A DNA stretch of 64,000 bases from Dicaeum eximium. Its lineage: Eukaryota; Chordata; Aves; Passeriformes; Dicaeidae. The DNA lies in contig VWZP01001599.1 in assembly GCA_013396995.1 (NCBI GenBank), positions 510,206-574,205 on the forward strand. The letters are read 5' to 3'. Position numbers and translations under genes: made by a program. Under the pieces are notes generated by a model that was not told the DNA's origin, did not search any database, and saw nothing but the letters and a program-made list of their open reading frames with translations. Below, in pieces: positions 25,921 to 39,175 of the stretch (its first letter is position 1; each line of letters opens with the position of its first letter).

Positions 25921-28900
25921 TTTTTTGTGATACTATCATCTCTGACAACAGCCTGAGGTTGTTCTTGATTATTCTAAATGGGAGTCAGTCCATGGCAATG
26001 AGTCTTTTATCTAACAACCTGAAGAATTTAAGCCATCAATTAATGATATTTTCTTATATTTACTTTATCAATTACTTATTCACAGCCTACTAGGATTTTA
26101 TTTCAGAAGTATCTCTGCGAGTACCTTCATCTGCTGTGGAAGGCTGACAATTTGTTCATGCTCTTATAAAAGCCTGAATATATTGGATATAAAAAATGCT
26201 AGTGCATCATTAGTATTTGGTGCTGTGGGATATTGGTTTTGTTTTGTAACTCATGTCTTATCGTAAGTTTAGTGCAGTGGACAATTTATTTCTAAGTCTT
26301 TCTAACAGGTCAATTTCTTTCTCCTACAAGTTTAGTGGAGTGCAATTTTTCATATATTGCTGTCTTCACCCCTAAATTTTCTTTTAAAAAGTTTTATTTC
26401 TGCAATTTTTTCAAGTAAAATAATTTCCAATTATTGCTCAGTGGTAAAGCTGGACCTTTGGAATGTTTAACAATATTTGACATAGATCAAATCAAAAGCT
26501 ATTTTATCTAGCATAGAGGGGAAAGTGGCAGGGACATAAATCAACAGAACATCAGTGATTTTCTGTTATTTTTTTCTCCTATAATTCATCTGCTATTCCT
26601 AGTTCATCAAAAAAGGTAAACACAGAATATGTTAGAGTCAGACTTGAAAATGCATTTAAGTAGAGCAATCATGTTACAACACAACTTGCATTGTTTTCTT
26701 TCTGATGTCTGTAGCAGTTCTACCAGTAATGCATATACTTAAGGAGCTTTTAATTTGAGTTATTGATGTAATCTGCCATGATTGCATTCCAAAATACTGC
26801 GCTGGAGGTCTACTTACAAAACTGTGAATGTTGAAAACAATACCTTCTCTTGCCTTAGAGGTTATATCTTTTATTTCTGAAGGAGAAATACATTCTTGTA
26901 CCAGTGTTGAAGTTGTATAATGACGTATTTAATTGGTGCAAGGAAAAATCGGAAAAGTACTTTCTAAAAGTTAGGATGGCTCTCTGCCAGGTAATGGTCT
27001 GTCATCAAGTGCTGAAAACTCACTTCAAATTTGCTAACAAATTTGCATTATTTTGTTGCCACAGCAAGATGTACTGAAGATAAAAAGAAGAATGTATTGA
27101 GGCATATTTAGATACTATGTTCATCTGGAGATGGGATATTCACAAAAGATCTCTGCCTTTACACAGATAATTTATTAAGCTACAGGTCTATAATGAAAGG
27201 ATCTGTAGGACCCTCATTGCAGAGATTTGGCTGTGGCAATGTCACCCCTGGGAGAATCTGGGGCCTTTCTCGTCCCCGAACAATATGATTGTTTATGTGG
27301 TTAAGCAAAATTCTTATGTGTGGTACAGGTAAGAACAAGAGCCCTCAGTTTTAGTAAGATAGTGAAGTATCTCTCAATCTCAGTATGTAGAAAATTTCTT
27401 TCACAAATATGTTTACTAACAAATTGACTTAGAAATACAACAAAAATTGGGCTGAATTATATTTGACTTATATGACACTCATGACCCAGATATACTGGGA
27501 CAAAATGAAGGTTCCTCTAGTTCAGCTTTACCTCTTAGTAAAGCTATGGATCAGGACAGCCTTCTACATTCTGTGGGCTTTAGCCAGGCTGGTTTGCTTA
27601 TATCTCAATGGAGAGAGACTGAGAAATAACCTCATACCTATCAAAGTCTGCTAAGTACCTGGTCACCAGAGAAAAAAACTCTTTTGCAGTTGTTCTTCAT
27701 ACTTTGCTGTTTAGTATCTGGTATGGTGGGAAAACAGAGGGTGGAAAAAGTAAAAGATGAGGCGTCAGTCCTCACAAAGACCTGACTCTCTTTCCATAAT
27801 GTGGAAAAAAACAAAAAACCTGGTAACACCAAAAGGAAATTCTCAATAATGCAGTTTGTTCAAGACAGCCATCTTAAAGCACTGCATGGCAGGGAGACTC
27901 TTGGAAAAACAAGTTTAAAAGAAGCATCCAAGAAGCTTCTGGAATAAAAAATTCTGACATAAAATTCTGGTCAGAGGGAGACCACCCATCAGGCACCACA
28001 AGGAGCTTGTATCCATCCAACTAGAGGATTAACAGCATGAGGACAACATGTAGAGACCACATGTGGGGTGTTCTCCTGTGACCTCATGGAGAGCTTTCTC
28101 CACGACCTGCTTTAGCAGAGGGAACAGTGTACACATAACAATAAAGCACTCGTATCTTGAAGACAGTTTAAATATGGGAGTGGGAACTCCCAGGGAAGGT
28201 GTACATGCTTAAAATCCAGGTGCCCAGAGACGTGGGACTAAGGATATCTGGGGGTGCAACATGTATAAGACGGTGGTGAGGTTAGAACTTCATGAGAATA
28301 GTGATAGAAGAGTGTTTATAAAATTTTAGGTGTTTGTTAGCTTTTTTTAAGTGTCCACTACATTTTTCTCCATTTGTATTGCTGGTATTGATCCTGGGTG
28401 CATAATTCTCTGACCACTGGTTAATTATGTGGAGTTACTTCATTTTAATTCTGGTCTGACTTAGACCATATTAATCAAACATTTTTTCTCTTCAGCACCA
28501 AACAACTTGCACACTAGTCCTTGTTTTCAAGGATGTGTTTCCAGCAATGGTGATTTATGGAGCTGGATTCTTCATAATGTTTCCAACACTGTTTTTCCAA
28601 AGGAACTGAGATAATCTAGGATAAATGCTGAGTGACTAAAATTAGTCAGAGGGAATGAATAATCCCAGAGAAGTTCAAATTGCACAAAAGAAGTTGGGAT
28701 GAATGAGCTACAAGAGATTTGATGGTAGGTGGGAATGAGTGTACTTGTTGAGAAATGAGGGTTCACAGCTTTTTTTTTCTGATAATCCCTCACTGAAATA
28801 TCTACTTCACCCTGTATCTATGATTTCATAGCAACCCAAACAAGCTAAGGGACTTTAAAGCATTTTAAAAGCCATCTTTTCTTGTAATAATAAAAGTTTC

Positions 28901-31900
28901 TCAACCTCAGTAACAGTATAGAAGCTATAAATTAAAACCTTTCCTGATGATTTTCACTGCTTCACTGCTTACGTTTTCTATACAGAAACGTTGCAGAGAA
29001 AAATTACTTGCAGAGAAATAACTAACCAGTATAAGATCCTACATAAATCCTGTTTGAGCTGGATGATTTGTTTCCAGTTCTTTGGTCAATAGCTGTATCC
29101 AAATTTATAGAGCTACCATTGTGTCTGATCAACATTATTTTAAATGGAAGTCAGGTTTATACGGCACAGAAATTGTAAAACATTCAGACTCCTGGAGAAT
29201 TTTTCATAACCAAAATATGATTTTACCTCTTTAATTGGAAGGTAGCTGTATTCAAGACCATAGTTCAATAGTGGGAAAAACAGCAAAACTTTAAACTATT
29301 TAACTCATGTACTGAGCACACTCTGTTTGTCTTGCAAAACTGCTGAGATAGAAACTATTTGTTTGGATTTATTATTGTGCTTCAGACAAAGTATATTGTG
29401 ACTTGTTGTTCTTCGTACAATGAGTATGTATTTCAACGTACATGTTATTTACATTTTATTGCTGCCTTCCTTGCTTTGCTTTGTCTAGTAAATGGGGATT
29501 ATTTAAAGATTATTTAGATTTTTATCAATATATGGCTTTACATTCCCAAAGGTAAAATTTTGTACATTTTCCTTATGCATGTTTATGTCTGGATTTCTAT
29601 AGAACATGAGGTGCATGCATAGAAATGAATATCACTTTTTTGCAGGAGGGCAATAGACTCAGTCCATTAGCCCTCACAAGCTGGAAGAAAGAGAAGGATG
29701 GAAGCTGCTTCAGTCCTGAGGCTGCAGTAGCCACAGCAGCAGCAGCTGTTACATAATGTGCTCTTAGCATGGGTGAAATAGGTCAAGCTGAAGGCTGACT
29801 AGTCCTTGCACAGGCTACACAGTGTAATGCCTCAGCACTCCAAACCTCTTGTGTGTCAAGAGCACATCTCCTTTTCAATGTTGTGACATGGGCTGCTATC
29901 ACCTATGGAAGAGTTCTTGCCTCATATTGCACCAAATCCGTGTGGAGACACCTCCCTAAGCACACAGCAGCCATTTACTGTAATTGCTGCACAGCTGGCT
30001 CTGGGCACACTGACTGGGGGAAACTGCACAATTCACATATGACAAAGAACTGCTGATGGGACAAGGAAGGGAGAAAATAATTTCAACTGAACAACACTCT
30101 CCTTTTCTTCTTTCATCACACTCTGCTGCACTCAGCCAATTTCCTTTCCCTGGCACCCCACAAGGAATGGAAATGCTTACATTTATCAATTTTTGCTGTA
30201 TAGGAAGGTTGAGTGCATCAAAATGGTGGAAACCAATGCATGATCTGAGCTAAAGCACAACCCTCAGTCTCCAGAAGTCCGTGAATGAAAGCAAAGATAA
30301 GGAAGCAGCACAGAAAAAAACATGGCAGTTAAAAGCCATGCAGGATTAAGGACATGGCAGCAATTCTAGGAGAATCATTGCTTGGTCTTAAGCTTCTGGG
30401 ATCTTTTATCAAATTCAGGATAAGTTTAGAAAGCAATCTAATTATGAGGCTGTTAACAAGCCTAGATACAAGCTAAGCTCAGCTCTAAACCAAAACAGCT
30501 GAAGTGCCTTTGCTACCGTGTCACTAATTGGTCATTTGGACCACTGGAATTACCAGGACTGACACAGGGAAAAGGAAAGGCTATTTGTAAGTCACTGATA
30601 AGTAGAGAGGAAGTCATTGAAAAGCTGTTTACCACTGGTTTGGCAGGTTCAGAATATTAGTTGTGGCCTAGCAGCAGAAAGCAAAATGCCACGCTTGTTA
30701 GCAATTCATTCTGGTATGTGTTTCCACAGATATTCAGTGCAGAGGACTGCTAAGAAATGTGGTGAACTGACTACAGAGACACTTTGGCTCTCCATGTCAG
30801 TGCAAGACAGCAATATTTCATCACATAGAAGAACTTCCATTTCACACTTGACTGAAAGTCAAAATATGAAGTCCCCAAATAGATGCCTTTTTTGGATTAC
30901 GTCAGTCTGAGTGGCCAGCATGTATTAAAATTGCATGTGCCAGAAATGGCTGTGCTGCATATGTTTAGCTGGTTCTCATCAAACAACTTTCCAGCCTGCC
31001 ATTGTGGTATAGCAAAACTGAGAAGAAATCATTATAAAGTGTGAACCTGATAATCTAAGAACATACTGGCCTTATTAGTTGTAAGAAAATCATGCCCACT
31101 GAGCAATCTCTGCAAACTGTCAAACATCACCAGACATGACAGCCCTTGCCTGGCTCTGGGATACTATCCACAATGTAAACTATTTGCCTGGGGTTCTGCA
31201 GATAATAGAATTGAAACAAACACTGCAGCAAATGAACCTGTCTGTCTCACAGGATGACATCAGACTGGATTTCCACACAAAATACAAGTATTATTACAAA
31301 AATTGCATTTTGACAATTTGAAACAAGAAACACTTCGAGAATATTTGGAGTAAGTTTTCTAAAATTATTTTTCTTGGATGGGGAAAGAACCAAATGTACC
31401 AATGGAACAGCAAGGATAAAAATTACTGCACTTTTTGTCTTTAGTCATTAGATAAATGTATTATAAATTACTGTATAATGAAACACAAACCCTAGATAAC
31501 ACATCAGACACCATTTCTGAAAAAAATTGTAGTGGCATAGTCTTTATTCACTCTGAAGTGTGCATTTGAAGGCAGGGATATATAGGGTATAAATAATACT
31601 CAGGGTTATATTCAAATATGGCAACACCATCATTTGCCACAGTCATTGCTTCAGTTCTGCTTCAGTGAAGACCTCTCCTAGAGTTCCCTCAGTTACTCTT
31701 ATTTTATGTAAATACAAGAGCGAAATGTTCTTTTTCCTCATCTCACTAATCCAGTCCCTGGGAGTCTGATGACTGATAGGGCAATTTCTGCCCTGCACAC
31801 AGGCAATGCCTGTGCACCATCCCTGCAGCTGAGTAAAGCTGTCAGCCACCCCTTATTCCCACAGGGGAAAAGGTACTGATTTTCAGGATCAAGATGCAAG

Positions 31901-32259
31901 TGACACTGCTTTACTTCACCATCTGCACATTAATTGCCAGCTTGCTTTCATGCACCAAATCAGCCTCTATCAGTTCCTATTATTGCAAGATAAGAGATAT
32001 TAAGAAGCCAAATGTGAGAATTTAGTGGTGAAGAAGATCCTCTGATGTTGTATCTGAGAGACTCATAAGGGTCTGAGAGACTCATAAGGGTCATAAGGGT
32101 CTGAAAGCTGAGAGAAGGAAAAAATTGCTCGTGGGACATGATGCAGGTGAATTACACTTCTGAAAGTCAAACATGATTCAGAGGTAACTTAAAGCAACCC
32201 TTAAAAAAAGGCCAAGAAAAAAAGAAAATAGAGAAGATGTAAAAGACATGTTTCCATAT
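25921..32259. other. AT-rich unique sequence with a possible retroelement remnant
   Basis: No gene is supported. About 27960-28340 looks faintly like the end of an ERV LTR (aataaagcact near 28140, ggtggtgaggttagaacttc near 28272, ttttaggtgtttgttagctt near 28323), but not well enough to call an element. A moderately GC-richer patch at about 29640-30260 contains several short frames on both strands without domains. A 19-bp duplication lies at 32053-32090. Confidence 0.45.
32053..32099. repeat. 19-bp tandem duplication plus partial third copy
   Basis: tctgagagactcataaggg occurs at 32053-32071 and again at 32072-32090. It is followed by the partial copy tcataaggg at 32091-32099. It looks like recent slippage. 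Confidence 0.9.
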
Positions 32260-32648
32260 TGTCTCAGTTTGAACGACAGGTGTCCGCTAGGGAAGGCAGG
32301 AGCCGCCCTTGGAATGGAAAATGTAAACCCCCTCCCTCTGAATTATAATTAATTTTGAAATTAAGGACCTCTCAGGCAAAACTATGAGAACAGGAAGAAC
32401 AGTTCTTTACTAGTATGTGTAACAAGGCAAACAGGCAACAACAACTACAGCATTAACAACCAGAACCACAAACCCAGAGACTCCAAAACCAAAAGGAGTG
32501 CCACCAGACACCCTCCTCCTCTGAGGCTTGGCCATCTTCCTGTTGTCTCAAGTACCCAGCCATCAGTGCTTCCTAGCAGCTCAGTGGGAAAAAAAGTTCC
32601 ACAAGTAAAAAGGCACAAAAGGAAAGAAACTCAACGCCCAACACATAT
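32255..32648. mobile_element. Solo LTR of an endogenous retrovirus with 5-bp target duplication
   Basis: The LTR runs from TGTCTCAG at 32260 to CCCAACA at 32643, 384 bp with TG and CA ends. The five bases catat stand directly before it (32255-32259) and directly after it (32644-32648), which is a target-site duplication. The start phrase with 'acaggtgtccgctagggaag' and 'ccctccctctgaatta' is of a kind I recognise from passerine ERV LTRs (from memory). A 5-bp duplication fits ERVL-type or some ERV1-type integrases. ERVK-type usually gives 6 bp. No internal gag, pol or env sequence lies between the duplications, so this is a solo LTR left by LTR-LTR recombination. Preservation of both ends and the duplication suggests a fairly young insertion. 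Orientation is not certain. Confidence 0.85.
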
Positions 32649-35600
32649 GATCCAGTTTTAGGGATTATTCCTAAGTGTATGTTATGCATGCTCAAAAAAA
32701 AAAAAAAAGGTAAATAAATAAATGAATGTCAAGTTAGAAAAATATTGACTTCAAAAATAGTGTAAGTGGATGAATTATGGAAGAGTTTTGGTCCTACAGA
32801 AAAACAACAGCAGGGAAGCATCACACATTGCTATAGCACTTGACAAGTGTCTAACACTGGGAAAGAAATAAAGGGAAATTACTGCCATCTGAACGACTTT
32901 TGTTTTTATTTTCATTTAAAAAACAAAAACTGTTACATGGAAGACAGTTTCTCAACAAAGCATAACTACATTTTTCATTGCAGGAGTTGCGTAAATTGAG
33001 GAATGAAGGACGATTTTTTCAGCTCCTACAGACAAAAGAAGGAAAAATTGCTGATTCATACCTTTGGGAAATTGCTGGTTTTTACTAAATACATTTGTGA
33101 ATTAAAGTAATGGAAATGTTACTGGTGAAACACTATTCTTCAGTAGGAACAGGATTAAGGTTTAAAAATTAACACAGAAAATAACTATTTCGGTTATAAA
33201 TAACTTGTTTCACAGTTTTTACACACATAAAATGTGTAGGATTAATTCTGCACTCGTTTTTTACTACAACAGTTGTGCTTTAGAGCACTCCTTCTAAAAA
33301 AATTAAGTCAAGGATCTGTGTCCACAGAATAGATTTTGTCTCTGGGCCCAGAGAATTCTTTCAAGGAGAGATGTTTCTATCATAGAAACAACAACCCATG
33401 GCTCCTTCCAAAAGCAGTCAAAAGATGTGTGGGCATCCAGAGTGATTCAGATCTCACATGTACAGCCCTTCTCCCAGTGAGAATGTGTCCTGTCTAGTCA
33501 CTTTGTAGGGAGTTTGGCAGAACTGCCACTTAAATGTTTCAATTACATTTGTGAAGTTCAATGGTAGGATGAATCAAGGCATGGGTTCAATGCAATAAAA
33601 TATAAAGTCTTGGGCTAAGCATCTAGACTACCTATGAGGAAATTAAGAGACCTCATAAATTGCCTGATAACTACCAATTATGATTATTGATTGGCACACT
33701 ACCTTCAGTAAGCAAAGGAGAATTCAGAGAAAAAAGCCTGAGCTCAGACTTCAGAGAGCTTATTAGTTATGACTGGAAATGTCTCTTTCCACTAAGAATT
33801 CACAATCTTAAGTTTTGGAAATAGGTCCTTCTTTCATTCTCTTATTTTAGAAGTCTTAGATGATATTTATATCCCTTCACTTTGGGTTTTTTTTTTTCCA
33901 TTCAGCTCTACCACTTTTCATCATGGAAAGTTGCTACAATTTGTATAAGAACAGAATGCAATTTTTCCTACTTTAAGGTATTCAAGTCTTAATGTCTTAT
34001 TTTTCAGGTTAACTGTAGAAACCAGGAACCAAATCATTACAGTGGGAAAGACAAACGCTTTGAATTTGTTCCTTTTTCCAGTCCATTTAAATATTCATTG
34101 AGCCAGACAGAGAGAAGAAAAGCATCAAAAGGACTATATCTGTGCCTGTAAGTATAGCTTGCACCCATAAGCTGGACTAAAAGAATAAAAAAGCCCTCCA
34201 AACAGAGATATATTAGGAAAAGGTAACTCTTGTGGTTCTTGAAAACTAAGTATTCATTAATTACTTGCCCATTAAAAAAGCAGCACAATTCTCCTTTGTT
34301 CCTTCAGCTGAAAACACCATGCTGGTGGACTAAATGTTGGGGGTTTTTTCTCTTTGGCCCACTGACTAGCTATGTATTCTCTGCTAATAAATCAGGCATA
34401 ATAGTAAGTTATTAATATCAGCAAAGCTGGCATAAGTCACCTTAAGTTCTGATCCAAATAAAAAAAGTAGTATGCTTTGTACCAGACCATCAAGAAAGAA
34501 AAATGTCATAGGAAAGATTTGAAGCAGTTAATTCTTCCCAAAACTTAACTTAGGAACTTTTTACTTTCAGAAATTAATTTCTTTATAAGAAAATAAGTCA
34601 CCAAAGGGGTCAAAATATGTCTAGTGGTGGGCAGACGTTAAACTCTCCTCTTCAAGTTGTTCCACTTCCCATGACCTAGTTACATATCCATGGTAGGTGG
34701 GAGGCAAAGCAAAAGAAAACAGACTGATATACAGAACAAAGTCAGATGTCGTCCAGCAACTTCAAATTCACAGGTTTTTTACTGTGTGGGACTATAGTGG
34801 TAGGGAAAGGAAATAATTCTCAAACCAACACAAACAGCAACTTGTGCTCAAACCAGTTTTCCTTAAGTCTGCTTAGATTTGAGAAAACCTGCAAGAGCAA
34901 ATAAAAATCTATGCAAATAATACTCATCTCTAAAGTGCTTTCCAGTAACTAGATTACAACACAGTGTCACAATTCTGGAATAATCATTTGTTCTGTGCAA
35001 TAGCATACATGGCATTTTCTATCTAGTGACATTAAAATAAGACACACAAACCTTGTTTCAACTATTTTAAAAGAAGTATATCAATCACTGTTCCAAGAAA
35101 GGTAAATAAGGATGGATTTATTGCATTAAAGATGGACTAATACAGAAAACAGAAGTATGACCTGTATTTACAAACCTCAATAGGTTCTGTGAAAAATTAC
35201 ACTTAATCCTGAATTTTTATTATATTACCCTCTGACCATTTGCCCAAATTCTCCAGAGAGAGCTACTTCAGCTTTATATGGTCTTCATTCTTTCATTCCT
35301 AAAAAGTTCCTGAGGGACACATTTAAATGAATAAATGAATTAAAATTTATAGAGAGAAATGTTCATAAACATGATGAACTAAGAATAATGAATAAGGGAT
35401 AAATAATTTATGGCATTTCATTTTGTCACACACTGTCAAACTGTGACAATAACAGATTTGCTTATTTCCGTGCAAAAGCAAATCAAAATATGACAAGACT
35501 GAAACAAACAACCAGCTGAGGCAAGGCACAGTGATCATTCTGCTGGTGGAAATAATTTTAAATATGCTAACAAATAGCAGCTGCAGCCATTCAAATAATA

Positions 35601-38394
35601 ACATTTCACTAATTCCTCATTACTCAATCACTCTTTTTTTTCATTGCTTTCACCTAGAGTAATAGATTTTAGTGGACAGAGGAATACAGGTCAATGTGGG
35701 CTTATCTACTAAACAGCACAACTCAAGGAACTTCATCCACTTGATGACAGCTGCCTTTTCATTACAGCGTTTCCCCAAGAATAGGTATACATGGCAAATT
35801 GGATATGCATTCTATTATTTTCTCTAGGTATTAAATACTAGCCAGTTTTCAACCTGAAGCTCTATAGCTACATTAATGTGATCTTACACCAAAATTAGGA
35901 ATGGACTTCCTAGTGCAAGTTAGTCTACACTGCAACCAGCTCAGTTTGTACCTGCATGTTATACTGTTCTGTGTGTCCCTGCTGAATTAACCACCTACCT
36001 TACAGCTTCTAGGTACAGGTGGAAAGAGAGAGTTTTCACCCACATAATAAACTCTTAGCTGATTCTCAGTCATTGATGGAGTCTACAATAAATTGGAAGT
36101 TGTTCATTCTTCTCACAATTAAAAATATACCTCATCTCTAGTCTGAGTGAGCATGTTTTCAGCTTCAAGGCACTGAGTTTTTCTATACCTTTCTCATTAA
36201 GTTCATCTTTAAATATCAATTTTTCATCCATCTATCTATCCCTTAATTTTCCCTTACGTATACTAAAAAGACCAAGTTTCTTTATCATCACATATCAACT
36301 ATCATCAGTTGTCTGGCTACATCCCCACTATCCTCAGACAGGGATTCCAGTCTCCAACATCCCTTAGATATCTTCTGTATGCCTTTTCACTTGGTAAAAT
36401 CTCAGCACAAACATCTCGTCTCATGGTAAAGCTACTCCTTTGTCACACCTCCTGCAACAACCGTAGGTTGCTGATCTTACTTTGCTTCCTTGTTTCTTTC
36501 CCTGAGTCTGTCTGCTGTCTCTTATTCTCAGCAGAGTGAATAAGCCTTTTGCCAGGTCTAAGCTGCCCCAGCCAGATTGCTTTGGGTCATCTTATCAAAG
36601 CTTAATAGGACTTTATATGTATTAGGCTGCATTAAAGCACCTACAAAGTTATTATAATAATGGTTTTAATAGAAATACCACCTACTCCATCTAGCCTAAG
36701 CAAGCAGTGATTTAAACCTTCAGGACATGTGAAATAAAACCAACAACTTCAATACATATCAACTATGTCAAATATGTATTACACCTGAATTGTTATTATT
36801 ATTCTTGTAGAAGTTTCCTCATGAAACATAAGAAGCAGCATAGACTTTTTTCTTTCTATCTATATTGATGCTACTTTGAGATTAAAAATAATTTGTCTGT
36901 GTCAGTCTGTGAGGGCCTAAGTTTTTATCTATGTATGTATATGTAAAGCTGAAACACCTTAGAGAAAAATTATTGGTTTCATTGGTTTTAATCTATAATA
37001 ATAGTTTATTTCAGGTATGCACAGAGGTTAGCAGACTAAACATTTACATGATTTGAATAAACAGCCCTACTGAAAAGACTGTAGAAGCTTATTTTGGAAA
37101 AGTGAGTTTGTAAATTTTGTGAACCAGTTCTAGAAATGGTTTGACAAAAAACCTAACCAACTTAAACACACACCAGTTTTGAACATGCTGGTTAATAATT
37201 TAACTGCTATTTTTTTCTAGGGCACGCACTGAGCCAGTAGCCACATATTTCCCAAGATGATTTGTAGCTTATTGTTCATAAGATATTTACTTAGATGCTT
37301 TATATATTCTCAGGCTAGGAAAGGGTCTCATTAACCAAGAAAAATATTAAAATAACAGTAGCATGGCTGAATAGAGACAAAATATGTATCAGAGGCACCA
37401 GAATATTCTTATGCAGAACAAGAGACTCATACCAGATTTTGATTAACTTGAAAAGTTGAGAACATTTAAAGTATGTAAAATTAGACTTAATTAGAAATGC
37501 CATTCACTTGTTTTTAATCTCAAAGATAAACATCAAAAAATAATATACTATGTTGGTGTTATGACAGCAGCTAGCACCTTCAACAAAATTCAGAACAGCA
37601 CAAGACTGAGTGAGCCATTCAGGCCATTGCTAAATTGCAAGAGTTAAGTCACCTTACTACCTCAAAATCTTGAAGCTGTTTAAATAAATTAGAAGTGGTG
37701 TAAGAACAAAATACAATAGTCCAACATACTTAATAACACATAAAGCTAAGCTCTTTCATACATACATTATTTATTGTGTAACACAATAAATTACAGTTCT
37801 GCAAAGATGGGTATCAAAACCAGCCTTTTGGAACTCTTCAAATGAGAAAAGAAAAAAAGCCATTTTAAACTAAATTATTGCTCTTTAAGCGTGGAGGTGT
37901 TTACGCTTTTGTTTTAGCTTGTCTGTCTGGGGAGTAAATGAAGAAGCCTACTGATTTAAGAGTATCTTGTATACTTTTAAAGACAGACATGCAAGATTGT
38001 ACAGAGTGTATAACGATTACTGTCTACTACCATCAAAGTAAAGCTATTCCAGAATTATTGTTTGACATTTGTATATTCACAGAATTAATGTTTGACATTT
38101 GTAAGGTCAGATGACACTGTGACAAACATTGAATCTGACCTTGTGAACCACAGCACCCACTGAATTTTGCAAAATATTTCTGCATTGGTCTCATAAAAAT
38201 GTGATATAGAGCTTTAAGAAATCCATTCAAGCCATACAGCAGAGGTATGGTGTTTGGTATATTTATTACAATAAATACAGCAATGACTATTTAGTATTCT
38301 GCAAATGGGAAATTATTTATTTTCTTTAATTTTTCGATGTTCTGTTAATATCACTATGCTAATTTGCACTTGTATCTAGAACAGAATATTTCAG
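32649..38394. other. AT-rich unique sequence
   Basis: No gene is supported. A 15-bp A-run lies at 32694-32708, and a 30-bp-period duplication at 38050-38103. A cytosine- and thymine-rich stretch at about 36140-36600 has a 76-codon frame (36309-36539) without a recognised product. All other frames are short. Confidence 0.5.
38050..38103. repeat. Two-copy tandem duplication, 30-bp period
   Basis: cagaattattgtttgacatt and cagaattaatgtttgacatt begin at 38050 and 38080, each followed by tgta. One mismatch separates the copies over 24 bp. Confidence 0.85.
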
Positions 38395-39175
38395 TTGTAT
38401 GGGCTCTATAACAACCACCTAGTCCAGTGTTTGACTACCTTGGGGCTGACCAAAAGATCAGGGGTGTCATTACTGGCATTGTCCAAATGCCTCTCAAACA
38501 CTGTCAGGCTTGGGGCATTGATCACCTCTCTAGGAAGCCTGTTCCAGTGTTTGACCACCATCTTAGTAAAGAAATGCTTCCTAACATCCAGTCTGATCCT
38601 CCCCTGGTGCAGCTTTGAGGCATTCCTGCGTATCTGACTGGATCTCAGGGAGAGAGAGTAGCCCCTCACTGGGAGGCTGCACAGAGCAATGAGGTCACCC
38701 CTCAGTCTCCTTTTCTCCAGGTCTGATAAGCCCAGAGTCCTTGCCTCCCTCCACAGGACATTCCCTGGAGCCCTCTCACCAGCTTTGTTGCCCTCCCCAG
38801 GGTGCATTCACCCACCTTCACATCCTTAAACTGCAGAGCCCAGAACTGCACAGAGCACTCCAGTGAGGCTGCTCCAAAGCCAAATGGAGAGGGACAATCA
38901 CCCTTCTGCCCAGCTGGTGGTGGTGCTGCCTTTGATCACCCCAGGATGGGTTTGCCCTCTTGGCTGCCCAGGCACACAGAGCTGCCCCACTGACCCTGCT
39001 GGCAGCCAGCCCCCTCAGACCCCTCTCTGCAGGGCTGCTCTGCAACCACTCCTCTCCCAGTTAATACTTGTGCCTGGCACTGCTCCACCCCAGGTGCAGA
39101 ACCTGACATTTGGACTTGTCAAATTGCATCTGATCAATCATTGACCAATGCTCCAAATTATCTAGATCTCTTCAT
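38395..39175 (-). mobile_element. CR1 LINE, 3' part of ORF2 with a still open C-terminal frame
   Basis: The minus strand keeps a 133-codon frame (38807 to 38406). It reads EKRRLRGDLIAL, later KLHQGRIRLDVRKHFF, then VVKHWNRLPREV and APSLTVFERHLD. This is the C-terminal end of CR1 ORF2 in the right order. Further upstream on the minus strand (39115 to about 38810), nucleotide phrases match the part between the polymerase core and this end (for example ggttctgcacctggggtgga and the antisense of gggtttgccctcttggctgc). That part has frame changes. The block is clearly GC-richer than its surroundings. The 3' edge near 38410-38425 has a tail-like phrase (ccacctagtcca), but no octamer tail is seen. 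The plus-strand frames at 38395-39144 are antisense shadows. Only the ORF2 C-terminus is present, so the copy is dead. Confidence 0.88.
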
